A DNA stretch of 64,000 nt from Pseudomonas sp. Fl4BN1 (GCF_009908285.1 NZ_JAAARM010000018.1:88060-152059); one strand, 5' to 3'. Positions 1-9,422 are shown, numbered from the stretch's first letter. Notes: generated by a model not told the origin, from the letters alone. Numbers and translations are program-made.

Positions 1-536
1 CCAAAGTCCGGTTCCATCAGCAGCAGGCCCGCCATCGGCAGCAGAACAATGAACGGCTTGAAGAAGCCCATCCAACTTTCACGCACCTCTTTCTGACGTC
101 GCACCAGGTAGCCGGCGAGGTAGATCACCACGAACACTTTGGCGATCTCGGAAGGCTGCACGTTGAAGAAGCTGAAGCCGATCCAGCGCATCGAGCCGTT
201 CACTTCACGACCGATCCCCGGGATGATCACCATCACCAGCAGACCGAACGCGCCAATCAGCATCAGCCAGCCCAGGCGTTGCCAGGTAGCGATGGGAATC
301 ATCATGGTGACGACGCAGGCCACCAGGCCCAGCAAGATATAGATCAGGTGACGCGTCATGTAATACAGCGCGCTGCCCGACTGGGCCGCCGCCACTTCGG
401 TCGAAGCCGATGCAATCATGACCAGCCCAAGCCCCAGCAGCGTCAGGCAACCGACGAGCATCGGGAAATCGAGGTCGATACCGCGCCCGGTGATGATCGG
501 CGATGGGTAGGGCTTGATGATGTTTCTCAGGTTCAT
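1..536 (-). CDS. ftsW: FtsW, lipid II glycosyltransferase of the divisome (3' end cut by window)
   Basis: Only the first 178 codons are present; the gene runs off the left edge. It starts with ATG at 536, overlapping the murD stop in an ATGA junction. The N-terminus (MNLRNIIKPYPSPIITG) precedes hydrophobic membrane segments, one with the SEDS-type stretch LVMIASASTEVA. FtsW is the SEDS-family polymerase that works with FtsI (PBP3, encoded upstream) to build septal peptidoglycan in the inner membrane. Position last after murD fits the standard dcw order. Confidence 0.93.
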   Translation of the reverse strand, partial: MNLRNIIKPYPSPIITGRGIDLDFPMLVGCLTLLGLGLVMIASASTEVAAAQSGSALYYMTRHLIYILLGLVACVVTMMIPIATWQRLGWLMLIGAFGLLVMVIIPGIGREVNGSMRWIGFSFFNVQPSEIAKVFVVIYLAGYLVRRQKEVRESWMGFFKPFIVLLPMAGLLLMEPDF

Positions 537-1879
537 GCCAGATCCTCCACGACGCGGACGAACTGGTGACCACGGTCTTCATAATTCTTGAACATGTCGA
601 AACTGGCGCAGGCAGGCGATAGCAGCACCACGTCACCGGCTTGGGCGGTGGCACGGCATTGCGCTACGGCGTCGAGCAGCGAGCCAACGCGAATCAACGG
701 CACGGCATCGCCGATGGCCTCACCGATCTTGTCGGAGTCGCGGCCCATCAAGATCACGGCGCGGCAGTTGGCCGCCACCGGATCACGTAGATCCTTGAAC
801 TCGGCACCCTTGCCATCGCCACCGGCGATCAGCACGACCTTGCCGTCGATGTCAGCACCCAGCCCTTCGATGGCAGCCAGTGCAGCACCGACGTTGGTGG
901 CTTTGGAGTCGTTGTAATAGCCCACACCATCCAGGTCGCGCACCCACTGACAGCGGTGCTCGAGGCCGGCGAAGGTGCGCAGCGCCGAGAGCATGGCCTC
1001 GAACGGCAAGCCAACCGCATGCCCCAGGGCCAATGCCGCCAGGGCGTTGGACTGGTTATGGGCACCGCGGATCTTCAGCTCGCGCACCGGCATCAGGTTG
1101 TGGAATTCGAAAGCCAAGTACTTTTCGCCATTCTCTTCGCGCAGGCCAAAGGCCTTGAAGTCGGGCGTGCTCAGGCCGAAGGTCCAGCACGGCAGGCCCT
1201 CGCTCATCAGCGGGCGAGACAAGGCATCCTGGCGATTGACCACCACCTGCCGGGCACCACGGAAGATCCGGTGCTTGGCCAGGTGATACGCCGGCAGACC
1301 GCTGTAGCGGTCCATATGGTCTTCGCTGACGTTGAGCACGGTGGCCACTTCAGCGCCCAATTGGTCGGTGGTTTCCAGCTGGAAACTGGACAGCTCCATG
1401 ACATACAACTCGATGTCGTCGCTGAGCAGGTCCAGAGCCGGAGTACCGAGGTTGCCGCCTACCGCTACACGCTTACCCGCCGCGGCGGCCATTTCGCCCA
1501 CCAGGGTGGTCACGGTGCTCTTGGCGTTGGAGCCGCTGATGGCGACGATCGGCGCCTTCGCGTTACGCGCGAACAGTTCGATATCACCGGACAATTTCAC
1601 GCCACGGGCGGCCGCGGCCTGTAACGCCGGGGTCGCCAGGGCCAGGCCGGGGCTCACGTACAGCTCGTCGGCGCGGCACAGGAACTCGACATCCAAGTCG
1701 CCACAACGCACTTCCACCTGCGGATAGTCACGACGCAACGTGGCCAGTTCAGGTGGATTGTCCCGCGTATCGGCCACTGCAAAAGCAACGCCCCGGCTCG
1801 CCAGGAAGCGAACCAGGGACATGCCGCTCTTGCCGAGGCCGACAACGATGCGGAAGTGGTCAGAAGCGATCAGAGACAC
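533..1879 (-). CDS. murD: MurD, UDP-N-acetylmuramoyl-L-alanine:D-glutamate ligase
   Basis: A 448-residue cytoplasmic Mur ligase that adds D-glutamate to UDP-MurNAc-L-Ala using ATP. An N-terminal Rossmann-like domain contains VVGLGKSGMS (about residues 12-21). The ATP-binding loop reads GSNAKST (116-122), a variant of the GTNGKS loop in other Mur ligases. The later GGDGKGAEF and LLSPACASFDMF motifs are typical of MurD. It lies 5 bp downstream of mraY and overlaps ftsW by 4 bp, so it is translated from the dcw operon. Length is normal for the family. Confidence 0.97.
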   Translation of the reverse strand: MSLIASDHFRIVVGLGKSGMSLVRFLASRGVAFAVADTRDNPPELATLRRDYPQVEVRCGDLDVEFLCRADELYVSPGLALATPALQAAAARGVKLSGDIELFARNAKAPIVAISGSNAKSTVTTLVGEMAAAAGKRVAVGGNLGTPALDLLSDDIELYVMELSSFQLETTDQLGAEVATVLNVSEDHMDRYSGLPAYHLAKHRIFRGARQVVVNRQDALSRPLMSEGLPCWTFGLSTPDFKAFGLREENGEKYLAFEFHNLMPVRELKIRGAHNQSNALAALALGHAVGLPFEAMLSALRTFAGLEHRCQWVRDLDGVGYYNDSKATNVGAALAAIEGLGADIDGKVVLIAGGDGKGAEFKDLRDPVAANCRAVILMGRDSDKIGEAIGDAVPLIRVGSLLDAVAQCRATAQAGDVVLLSPACASFDMFKNYEDRGHQFVRVVEDLA

Positions 1880-1884
1880 TCGTT

Positions 1885-2967
1885 CTACCTCAGCTTCAGG
1901 GTGGCAAGGCCGATCAACACGAGGATCACGGTAATAATCCAGAAACGGACGATCACGCGTGGCTCGGGCCAGCCCTTGAGTTCAAAGTGGTGGTGAATCG
2001 GCGCCATGCGGAACACTCGCCGACCGGTCAATTTAAAGGAGGCGACCTGGATCACTACGGACAGGGTTTCCATCACGAACACACCGCCCATGATGAACAG
2101 GACGATTTCCTGACGCACGATCACCGCAATAGTGCCCAAGGCCGCGCCCAGCGCCAGCGCACCGACATCGCCCATGAACACTTGCGCCGGGTAGGTGTTG
2201 AACCACAGGAAACCCAGGCCGGCACCGATCAACGCGCCACAGAAGACAATCAGCTCCCCCGCTCCCGGTACATAAGGAATCAGCAGGTATTCGGCGAACT
2301 TCACGTTACCCGACAGGTAGCAGAAGATCCCCAGCGCACCGCCGACCATTACCGTCGGCATGATCGCCAGGCCATCGAGGCCATCGGTCAGGTTGACCGC
2401 GTTGCTGGAGCCGACGATGACGAAGTAGGTCAGGACCACAAAGCCGATACCCAGGGGAATGCTCACGTCCTTGAGCATCGGGATCAGCAGAGTGGTTTCC
2501 ACCGGGCTCTGCGCAGTCACATAAAGGAAGATCGCGGCAGCCAGGCCGAACACCGATTGCCAGAAGTACTTCCAGCGGCTGGGCAGCCCACGGGAGTTTT
2601 TCTCGATCACTTTGCGATAGTCATCGACCCAGCCGATGGCACCGAACGCCAGGGTCACCAGCAACACCACCCACACATAATGGTTGCGCAGGTCGGCCCA
2701 AAGCAGGGTGCTGATACCGATGGCAGAAAGAATCAGTGCCCCGCCCATGGTCGGGGTGCCCGACTTGGACAGGTGCGACTGCGGGCCATCGTTACGCACG
2801 GACTGGCCAATCTGCCGGTTCTGCAGAGTACGGATCATCCACGGACCCAGGCACAGCGACAAAGACAGAGCCGTCAGTACTCCGAGAATCCCGCGCAGGG
2901 TCAGGTACTGAAAGACCGCAAAGCCTTTGTAGAACTGTTGCAGGTACTCCGCTAGCAGCAGCAGCAT
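1885..2967 (-). CDS. mraY: MraY, phospho-N-acetylmuramoyl-pentapeptide transferase
   Basis: A 360-residue polytopic membrane enzyme that transfers phospho-MurNAc-pentapeptide to undecaprenyl phosphate to make lipid I. I chose the start MLLLLAEYLQQF at 2967, not an in-frame ATG 14 codons upstream. It gives the usual 360 residues and a TAATG overlap with the murF stop. Visible signatures are GTPTMGG near residue 68, the acidic pair in GWVDDYRK, NLTDGLDGLA, FMGDVGALALG and the C-terminal MAPIHHHFELKG, all conserved in MraY. About ten hydrophobic segments are apparent. Confidence 0.97.
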   Translation of the reverse strand: MLLLLAEYLQQFYKGFAVFQYLTLRGILGVLTALSLSLCLGPWMIRTLQNRQIGQSVRNDGPQSHLSKSGTPTMGGALILSAIGISTLLWADLRNHYVWVVLLVTLAFGAIGWVDDYRKVIEKNSRGLPSRWKYFWQSVFGLAAAIFLYVTAQSPVETTLLIPMLKDVSIPLGIGFVVLTYFVIVGSSNAVNLTDGLDGLAIMPTVMVGGALGIFCYLSGNVKFAEYLLIPYVPGAGELIVFCGALIGAGLGFLWFNTYPAQVFMGDVGALALGAALGTIAVIVRQEIVLFIMGGVFVMETLSVVIQVASFKLTGRRVFRMAPIHHHFELKGWPEPRVIVRFWIITVILVLIGLATLKLR

Positions 2968-4349
2968 TAATGTTTCTCTCCGTTTTTTTCTTGAAGATGG
3001 GGACCACACAAAGCCGCGACGATGTTTTCCATCACCGCGCTGCGCGATCCCTTGATCAAAATTGTGGTGTTTGGGTCTTGCTCGACGCCCAGGGCGGCAA
3101 TCAGATCAGCCTGACTGGCAAAGTGGCGCGCGTGCTCGCCAAAGGCGGCGACGGCATGAGCCATCATCGGGCCTACGGCGTAGAGGGCCGAAACCTTGTC
3201 AGCGGCATACGCACCTACTTCGCGGTGCCCCTGCTCCGCCCACTCGCCCAACTCGCCGATGTCTCCGAGCACCAGGACGGTGCGGCCGGAAAAGCCGGTG
3301 AGTATATCAACGGCAGCGCACATTGAGGTGGGGTTTGCGTTGTAAGTGTCATCGATCACCCGCATGCCATTTTTCGCCAGCTGCACGACGGTGCGTCCCT
3401 TGACCGGTTGCACCGCATTCAGGCCGGTGACGATGCCAAATAGCGACACGCCCATGGCGTGGGCCGCGGCTGCAGCGGCCAGGGCATTGGCGACGTTATG
3501 CGTGCCCAGCAGGTTCAACTGGACCCGTTCCACACCCTTGGGGCTGTGCAACTTGAAGGACGGGCAGCCGCGGGCGTCACGGCCCATCTCAGAGGCATGA
3601 AAGTCGGCGGCACTGTTGCTCAGGGCGAAGCTCAGCACCTGACGAGCACCTGCGCGAGCCTTCCAGATCGGGAACGCCTTATCGTCCAGGTTGAGCACGG
3701 CAATCCCGGCAGTATCGAGCCCTTCAAGGATTTCACCCTTGGCCTCGACGATTTTCTCCGGACCGCCAAACTCACCGACGTGAGCGGTACCGGCGTTACT
3801 GATGATTGCTACATGAGGTCGAGTCATGGCCACGGTGTAGGCAATCTCGCCGATGCGCGACGCGCCGAGCTCAATCACCGCAGCGGTGTGTTCCGGGGCC
3901 AGCTCCAACAGCGTCAGCGGCGCGCCCAGATCATTATTCAAGTTGCCACGAGTGGCCAGCACCGGACCACGGGTGCGCAAGATGCTGGCGAGCATTTCCT
4001 TGACCGTGGTCTTGCCACTGGAACCGGTCACCGCAGCAACCGGACGGGTAAAGGCTCCGCGGTTGAGCGCGCCCAATTGCCCCAGCGCCAGACGGGTATC
4101 CTTGACCAGCAGTTGCGGCAGCGTGCTATCGGCAACTTCACGTTCCACCAACGCCGCCACCGCACCTTTACTCGCCACGTCATTCAAGTAGTCGTGGCCA
4201 TCAAAACGCGGGCCGGTCAGGGCAACAAACAGCTGCCCGGCCTGGATTGCCCGACTATCAATACTGACACCGCTGAAACGAACATCGCCCGCGATCAGGC
4301 GGGCGTCCAACGGAGCTGATACGTCACTGAGCCTCAAGACTTTAAGCAC
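2967..4349 (-). CDS. murF: MurF, UDP-MurNAc-tripeptide:D-Ala-D-Ala ligase
   Basis: A 460-residue Mur ligase that adds the D-Ala-D-Ala dipeptide to UDP-MurNAc-L-Ala-D-Glu-meso-DAP, the last cytoplasmic step before MraY. It shows the N-terminal motif SIDSRAIQAGQLFVAL, the ATP loop TGSSGKTTVKE (108-118), and DDTYNANPTSM plus LGDIGELG in the C-terminal half. It overlaps murE by 8 bp and touches mraY in a TAATG junction, so the three genes should be translationally coupled. Confidence 0.97.
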   Translation of the reverse strand: MLKVLRLSDVSAPLDARLIAGDVRFSGVSIDSRAIQAGQLFVALTGPRFDGHDYLNDVASKGAVAALVEREVADSTLPQLLVKDTRLALGQLGALNRGAFTRPVAAVTGSSGKTTVKEMLASILRTRGPVLATRGNLNNDLGAPLTLLELAPEHTAAVIELGASRIGEIAYTVAMTRPHVAIISNAGTAHVGEFGGPEKIVEAKGEILEGLDTAGIAVLNLDDKAFPIWKARAGARQVLSFALSNSAADFHASEMGRDARGCPSFKLHSPKGVERVQLNLLGTHNVANALAAAAAAHAMGVSLFGIVTGLNAVQPVKGRTVVQLAKNGMRVIDDTYNANPTSMCAAVDILTGFSGRTVLVLGDIGELGEWAEQGHREVGAYAADKVSALYAVGPMMAHAVAAFGEHARHFASQADLIAALGVEQDPNTTILIKGSRSAVMENIVAALCGPHLQEKNGEKH

Positions 4350-5805
4350 GGGCCACCTCCCACGCAGTCAAAGCTTTATCCGCCTCGGCCAGGTCAGAGA
4401 AGGCATGGCGCTGGCCATTGATTTCCTGGTAGTCCTCATGGCCCTTGCCCGCCAGAACCACCACATCATCGGCCGATGCAGAAGCAATCAAGCGGGCGAT
4501 CGCCAGACCACGACCGGCGACAAAGTCGACCTTGTCCACCGTGTTGAAGCCGGCGCGAATGTCGTCGAAAATTTGTGCTGGGTCTTCGCTGCGCGGATTG
4601 TCATCGGTGACCAGCACGCCGTCGGCCAGACGCTCGACCACTTCCGCCATCAATGGACGCTTGCCGCGATCACGATCGCCACCGCAGCCGAACAGGCACA
4701 GCAAACGACCCTTGGCGTGGGGACGCAGGGCCTGCAGGACCTTTTCCAGGGCGTCCGGGGTATGGGCGTAATCGACCACTACCAACGGCTGGGTACCGCC
4801 GCCCAGGCGCTGCATGCGTCCAGCAGGACCTTCCAGTTTGGGCAGGACTGCAAGGATTTCATCCAGCGCATACTCCAGGCCCAGCAACGCTCCCACGGCA
4901 GCCAGCACATTGCTCAGGTTGAAGCGCCCGAGCAGGCTGCTGCGCAGATGATGTTCGCCTTGCGGGGTCACCAGAGTCGCGCGCACGCCGTCGTCGTCAA
5001 AATTCGCTTCGCGGCAGAACAGGTAGGCAGCAGAGTCTTCGAGGCTGTAGGTGATCAATCGCGACTCGTGCTTGTCCGCCGCCAATTGCCGCCCAAAGCC
5101 GTCGTCGAGATTGATCACCCGGCAACGCAGGTCGGTCCAATTGAAGAGCTTGGCCTTGGCCGCACCATAGGCTTCCATGGTCCCGTGATAATCCAGATGA
5201 TCACGGGACAAATTGGTCAGCACTGCCACATCGAACGCCAGGGCTGCCACGCGCCCCTGATCCAGGCCGTGAGAGGAAACCTCCATGGCTACGGCTTTGG
5301 CGCCGGCATTCTTCAGGTCAGCCAGGGTTGCCTGCACGGCAATCGGGTTCGGCGTGGTGTGCAAACCACTTTCCAGTGCGCCATGGAACCCCGTGCCCAG
5401 GGTGCCCACCAGCCCGCAGCGCTGGCCGAGCAGATCCAGCGCCTGGGCCACCAACTGGGTGACGCTGGTCTTACCGTTGGTACCGGTCACGCCTATCAGG
5501 TTCAACTGACGACTTGGATCGCCGTAGAAGCGCCCGGCAATATCCGAGAGCTGCGCCGCCAGGCCCTTGACGGGAATCAGCGGCGCATCGGTCAGCGGCA
5601 ATACCGTTGCCCCTTCGACCTCATAGGCCACCGCAGCCGCACCGCGTTGCAATGCGTCGGCGATGTGCGCACGACCATCGAACTTGGCACCGGGTACCGC
5701 CAGGAACAGATCGCCAGCGCGAACATTTCGGCTGTCCAGGGTCAACTCGCGGATCAACAGGTCACGACCGGCGTGGGCGAAAATCTTATTCAGGCTAAGA
5801 GACAT
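4342..5805 (-). CDS. murE: MurE, UDP-MurNAc-dipeptide:meso-diaminopimelate ligase
   Basis: A 487-residue ligase that adds the third stem residue. The ATP loop is TGTNGKTSV (107-115). The substrate-selecting motif reads DNPRSE (402-407), the DNPR form that predicts meso-diaminopimelate rather than lysine. SSHGLDQGR and VDYAHTPDALE are also typical. The start overlaps the ftsI stop by one base (TAATG), and the 3' end overlaps murF by 8 bp. Confidence 0.97.
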   Translation of the reverse strand: MSLSLNKIFAHAGRDLLIRELTLDSRNVRAGDLFLAVPGAKFDGRAHIADALQRGAAAVAYEVEGATVLPLTDAPLIPVKGLAAQLSDIAGRFYGDPSRQLNLIGVTGTNGKTSVTQLVAQALDLLGQRCGLVGTLGTGFHGALESGLHTTPNPIAVQATLADLKNAGAKAVAMEVSSHGLDQGRVAALAFDVAVLTNLSRDHLDYHGTMEAYGAAKAKLFNWTDLRCRVINLDDGFGRQLAADKHESRLITYSLEDSAAYLFCREANFDDDGVRATLVTPQGEHHLRSSLLGRFNLSNVLAAVGALLGLEYALDEILAVLPKLEGPAGRMQRLGGGTQPLVVVDYAHTPDALEKVLQALRPHAKGRLLCLFGCGGDRDRGKRPLMAEVVERLADGVLVTDDNPRSEDPAQIFDDIRAGFNTVDKVDFVAGRGLAIARLIASASADDVVVLAGKGHEDYQEINGQRHAFSDLAEADKALTAWEVARA

Positions 5806-7544
5806 TAGCCGCGCCCTCCATTGGCTCGTACAGGTGTACCGGGTGCCGCGTTGGCCTGTTGCGTAGTCGGCAGGTTATCCGGGGTGATGTTCATCAAACG
5901 CAGGGTTCCGGACATTACTTTGCTAAATACCGGCGCGGATACCAGGCCACCGAAGTAACCGGCTTTGCTTGGCTCATCGATCACCACCACGATGGCGTAG
6001 CGTGGATCGCTCATGGGGCCAAAGCCGGCAAACAGTGAGCGATAGGAATTCTCGGCATACCCTTTGGTACCTACCGAAGTCTTACGCGCCGTACCACTCT
6101 TGCCCGCCACGTGATAGGCCGGCACCTGGGCACGGAACACGCCACGAGGTGCTTCAATCACTTGCTGCAGCATGCCCTGCATGGTCTTGGCGATGTTTTC
6201 CGGAATCACCTGCGTGGTTTGCGGAGCCTTGTCGGACTTGATCAGCGTGAGTGGAGCGATGCGCCCGTTGTTGGCCAATGCAGAGAATGCGTGAACCAAC
6301 TGGATCGCCGTCACCGACAGGCCGTAGCCATAAGACAGGGTCGCGGTTTCGGCTTTGCGCCACTCGCGATAGTTCGGCAGGTTACCGACCCGCTCGCCAG
6401 GGAAGCCAAGGCCCGTGTCCTGGCCCAGACCGATCTTCTGCGCCAGACGGAAAATGGTTTCACCACCAATATCGAAGGCGACCTTACTCATGCCCACGTT
6501 ACTGGAGTTGATCAGGATCCCGGTCAGGTCGAGCACCGGCCCTTCGGTCTTGGAGACGTCGCGGATGGTGTACTTGCCCAACTGCAGAGTGCCCGGGTAG
6601 ACCTCCACGGTATCGCTGGGCTTCCAGCGACCGGTTTCCAGCGCAGCACTCATGGAGATCGCCTTCATGGTCGAGCCTGGCTCGAACACGTCGATCATCG
6701 CGCGGTTACGCATCATCGCTGGCTGCAGGTTGCGGCGGTTGTTGGGGTTGTAAGTCGGCTGGTTGACCATGGCGAGGATCTCGCCAGTCTTCACATCCAT
6801 GATCACCAGGCTGCCGGCCTTGGCGCCGTTCTCGACAATGGCGTTGCGCAGTTCGCGGTTGGCCAGATACTGCAGGCGCAGGTCGATCGACAACGCCAAA
6901 GGCTTGCCGGCCTTGGCGTTCTTGGTGACCTGAACATCCTTGATCAACCTGCCACGCCGGTCCTTGATCACCTGACGCTTACCAGCAACCCCCGCAAGCC
7001 ATTCGTCATAGGCCAGTTCGACCCCTTCACGACCACGGTCATCGATGTCGGTAAAACCCACCATGTGTGCGGTCACTTCACCGGCCGGATAGAACCGCCG
7101 GAACTCCTCAATGCCATAGACACCTGGAACCTTCAGATCGAGCACAGCCTGGCCCTGTTCCGGAGTCAGACCCCGAACCAGGTAGATGAATTCTTTGTTG
7201 GCCTGGGCCTCAAGACGCTCGCTCAAGACTTTCGGATCCTGCCCCAGGGCCATAGCCAGCGCTGGCCAACGGTCCTTGGCCAATTGCATTTCCTTGGCGT
7301 TGGCCCACAAGGTCGTCACCGGCGTACTCACCGCCAACGGCTCGCCGTTGCGGTCAGTGATCAAGCCACGGTGTGCAGGAATAGGAATATGGCGGACGCT
7401 ACGCGCATCGCCTTGCCCCTTGAGGAAGTCACGGTCGACCACTTGCAAGTCGATAATGCGCCAGGCAATTGCCGACACCATGATTGCCAGCAAGCCCAAC
7501 ACCAGACGAAAACGCCAAGGATAGAGAGCGCCTTCAAGTTTCAT
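5805..7544 (-). CDS. ftsI: FtsI (PBP3), septal peptidoglycan transpeptidase
   Basis: A 579-residue class B penicillin-binding protein. A short cytoplasmic tail and one membrane anchor (about 14-32) precede the dimerisation domain and transpeptidase. Active-site motifs are present: S291-T-M-K294, S347-S-N349 and K482-S-G484. It crosslinks septal peptidoglycan with FtsW and is the target of several beta-lactams. The start overlaps the end of ftsL by 4 bp. Length matches PBP3 of other pseudomonads. Confidence 0.97.
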   Translation of the reverse strand: MKLEGALYPWRFRLVLGLLAIMVSAIAWRIIDLQVVDRDFLKGQGDARSVRHIPIPAHRGLITDRNGEPLAVSTPVTTLWANAKEMQLAKDRWPALAMALGQDPKVLSERLEAQANKEFIYLVRGLTPEQGQAVLDLKVPGVYGIEEFRRFYPAGEVTAHMVGFTDIDDRGREGVELAYDEWLAGVAGKRQVIKDRRGRLIKDVQVTKNAKAGKPLALSIDLRLQYLANRELRNAIVENGAKAGSLVIMDVKTGEILAMVNQPTYNPNNRRNLQPAMMRNRAMIDVFEPGSTMKAISMSAALETGRWKPSDTVEVYPGTLQLGKYTIRDVSKTEGPVLDLTGILINSSNVGMSKVAFDIGGETIFRLAQKIGLGQDTGLGFPGERVGNLPNYREWRKAETATLSYGYGLSVTAIQLVHAFSALANNGRIAPLTLIKSDKAPQTTQVIPENIAKTMQGMLQQVIEAPRGVFRAQVPAYHVAGKSGTARKTSVGTKGYAENSYRSLFAGFGPMSDPRYAIVVVIDEPSKAGYFGGLVSAPVFSKVMSGTLRLMNITPDNLPTTQQANAAPGTPVRANGGRG

Positions 7545-7834
7545 GGCGTCACCATGCGAACTTCAGCAGCACCGGGGATGTGCATTTTCAGCTGTTCGGT
7601 GGCCAGCACTTCGATCCGGCTGTGGGCAGTCCAGGTGCTTTGCTCAAGAATCAGCCGACCCCATTCGGCCTGGGCCTTGTCACGCACACTCAGCTCGCCA
7701 AACAGCGTATTGAGTAGCTGACGGTTCCAGTGGGCGCTGTAGGACACCGCAATCGCGGAAACCAAAACCCCAACAAATAGCAGGAGCATGAAAAAGCTTC
7801 CGCCTGGAAGTGGCTTGGCGAAAAGCTTGCTCAC
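7541..7834 (-). CDS. ftsL: FtsL, divisome bitopic membrane protein
   Basis: A 97-residue protein with a short N-terminal tail, one transmembrane helix (about 12-31) and a periplasmic helical segment rich in Q, E, R and L, as expected for the FtsL coiled coil that pairs with FtsB and activates FtsWI. Identity rests on topology, size and its fixed place between rsmH and ftsI, because FtsL sequence is poorly conserved. It overlaps both neighbours by 4 bp. Confidence 0.93.
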   Translation of the reverse strand: MSKLFAKPLPGGSFFMLLLFVGVLVSAIAVSYSAHWNRQLLNTLFGELSVRDKAQAEWGRLILEQSTWTAHSRIEVLATEQLKMHIPGAAEVRMVTP

Positions 7835-8778
7835 CGAAGCTTCTCCGCGATACGCATGACAGCACTACGGGAGCGGGGGTTGGCTTTGAGTTCAGCCTCG
7901 GAGGCGAACTGCGCTTTGCCATGAACCTTGATTTTCGGCACAAAAGCTTCAAAACGTACCGGCAGGTTGCGCGGCAGATTATCGGACTCACCTTTTACCA
8001 GGCGCCGCATGAACAGCTTGACGATGCGATCTTCCAGGGAGTGGAAGCTGATCACCACCAGGCGACCACCGATTTCCAAGGACTCCAGTGCAGCTTCAAG
8101 GCCGGCCTCGAGATCGCCCAGTTCGTTATTCACGTGAATGCGCAAACCCTGAAAAGCGCGGGTAGCCGGGTTCTTGCCCTTCTCCCAAGCCGGGTTGGCG
8201 ACTTTCAATACTTCGGCCAGATCAGCAGTACGCTCGAAAGGCTGGATCTCACGCCGCTCAACCACTGCGCGCGCCATACGACCAGAGAAGCGCTCTTCAC
8301 CGTACTCCTTGAATACCCGGGCGATTTCTTCCACGGGCGCCGTGGCAATGAACTGCGCAGCACTGACGCCACGCGTTGGATCCATACGCATATCCAGCGG
8401 GCCATCATTGAGAAAGCTGAAACCACGCTCAGGGTCGTCCAGCTGTGGCGACGACACCCCCAGGTCCAGCAACACACCACTGACCTTGCCTGCCAGGCCG
8501 CGATCAGCGACCTCGGAACCAAGCTCGGCAAAGCTGCGCTGTACAACGACAAAGCGGCCGTCTTCGGCCGCTAGCGCTTGCCCGGTGGCAATCGCTTGTG
8601 GGTCCTTGTCAAATCCAAGGAGCCGGCCGTCCGGCCCGAGCTTGCTGAGAATCAGCCGGCTATGCCCGCCACGGCCGAAGGTGCCATCTAAATAGCAGCC
8701 ATCAGGGCGTACGGCGAGAGCCTCGACGGCTTCGTCAAGCAGCACGGTGATGTGGTTAAAGCCGCTATCAATAGTCAC
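7831..8778 (-). CDS. rsmH: RsmH, 16S rRNA (cytosine1402-N4)-methyltransferase
   Basis: A 315-residue SAM-dependent methyltransferase (formerly MraW) that modifies C1402 of 16S rRNA in the ribosomal P site. The SAM-binding segment YLDGTFGRGGHS lies at about 31-42. LLDLGVSSPQLDD and VISFHSLEDRIVK are family signatures. It pairs functionally with RsmI, encoded nearby, which methylates the ribose of the same nucleotide. It overlaps mraZ and ftsL by 4 bp each. Confidence 0.97.
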   Translation of the reverse strand: MTIDSGFNHITVLLDEAVEALAVRPDGCYLDGTFGRGGHSRLILSKLGPDGRLLGFDKDPQAIATGQALAAEDGRFVVVQRSFAELGSEVADRGLAGKVSGVLLDLGVSSPQLDDPERGFSFLNDGPLDMRMDPTRGVSAAQFIATAPVEEIARVFKEYGEERFSGRMARAVVERREIQPFERTADLAEVLKVANPAWEKGKNPATRAFQGLRIHVNNELGDLEAGLEAALESLEIGGRLVVISFHSLEDRIVKLFMRRLVKGESDNLPRNLPVRFEAFVPKIKVHGKAQFASEAELKANPRSRSAVMRIAEKLR

Positions 8779-9230
8779 AGGATCAAATCACGCAGTTCAT
8801 CAGGCATCGCGCCCGGTTGTTGAATAGCCGCCAGGTCCGCTGCAGAGACAGCATTCCAGGCATCCTCGTCCCACAATTGGAACTTGTTCAGTTGGCCCAC
8901 CAGCATTGCGCGCTTATCCAACTTGGCATATTCACGCAGGCGCGGCGGCACCAGAAAACGACCACTGCCATCGAGTTCAAGATCGACGGCATTACCAATC
9001 AGCAAACGCTGTAAACGACGGTTTTCTTCACGCAGCGAAGGCAGTGCGCGCAGTTTGGTTTCTATAAGCTCCCACTCATCGAGGGGATAAACACACAAAC
9101 AAGGATCAACAGCGTCAATCGTGACGATTAACTGCCCGGAACTTCGCGAAACGAGCTCGTCACGATACCGGCTCGGCATGGCGAGACGGCCTTTTGCATC
9201 GAGACTGATAGCGTTAGCTCCGCGAAACAC
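8775..9230 (-). CDS. mraZ: MraZ, transcriptional regulator of the dcw operon
   Basis: A 151-residue protein of two AbrB-like SpoVT/MraZ repeats. Each carries the family DxxxR motif (DAKGR near the start, DGSGR in the second half). MraZ forms ring oligomers and binds repeats near its own promoter to repress the dcw operon. A matching promoter and three repeats lie directly upstream (9272-9334), supporting autoregulation. It is the first gene of the operon. Confidence 0.96.
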   Translation of the reverse strand: MFRGANAISLDAKGRLAMPSRYRDELVSRSSGQLIVTIDAVDPCLCVYPLDEWELIETKLRALPSLREENRRLQRLLIGNAVDLELDGSGRFLVPPRLREYAKLDKRAMLVGQLNKFQLWDEDAWNAVSAADLAAIQQPGAMPDELRDLIL

Positions 9231-9271
9231 GTCAGCGTTTCTCCAATTTTTAGCGTTTTACGCTCAAAAAA

Positions 9272-9298
9272 CCCACTTCATGCCACTTTCCGCCACTT
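9272..9298 (-). promoter_or_regulatory. MraZ boxes: three direct repeats at 10-bp spacing
   Basis: On the minus strand AAGTGG occurs three times with exactly 10-bp periodicity (plus-strand CCACTT at 9273-9278, 9283-9288 and 9293-9298). Closely spaced TGGG-like repeats with one helical turn of spacing are the known binding pattern of MraZ. They lie just downstream of the predicted -10, where a bound ring would block initiation. This is inference from pattern and place. Confidence 0.8.
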
Positions 9299-9304
9299 GC
9301 GCAC

Positions 9305-9334
9305 ACTATAGGAATGCGCCCATACCACCGTCAA
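9305..9334 (-). promoter_or_regulatory. Promoter of the mraZ (dcw) operon
   Basis: On the minus strand, -35 TTGACG (9329-9334), an 18-bp spacer and -10 TATAGT (9305-9310) form a good sigma-70 promoter about 75 bp upstream of the mraZ start. The MraZ boxes begin at about the predicted transcription start. Confidence 0.75.
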
Positions 9335-9422
9335 GGCGCGCAGCGACGGAAAAGCCTTATAGAACGGAGATTTAGGACGCAAAAAGGAGAGGTAACGAGA
9401 ATTAGGGGGGCGTTCCAGAGCA

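Noticed and set aside
1753..2955. A 400-codon open frame antisense to mraY
   Set aside because: It is a GC-bias shadow: low-complexity His/Gln/Arg composition, no start context, and it lies wholly opposite the conserved mraY gene.
4405..5808. A 467-codon open frame antisense to murE
   Set aside because: Exactly complementary to murE, Gln/His-rich, with no recognisable domain.
6111..7721. A 536-codon open frame antisense to ftsI and ftsL
   Set aside because: Shadow of ftsI; the codon pattern follows the opposite strand.
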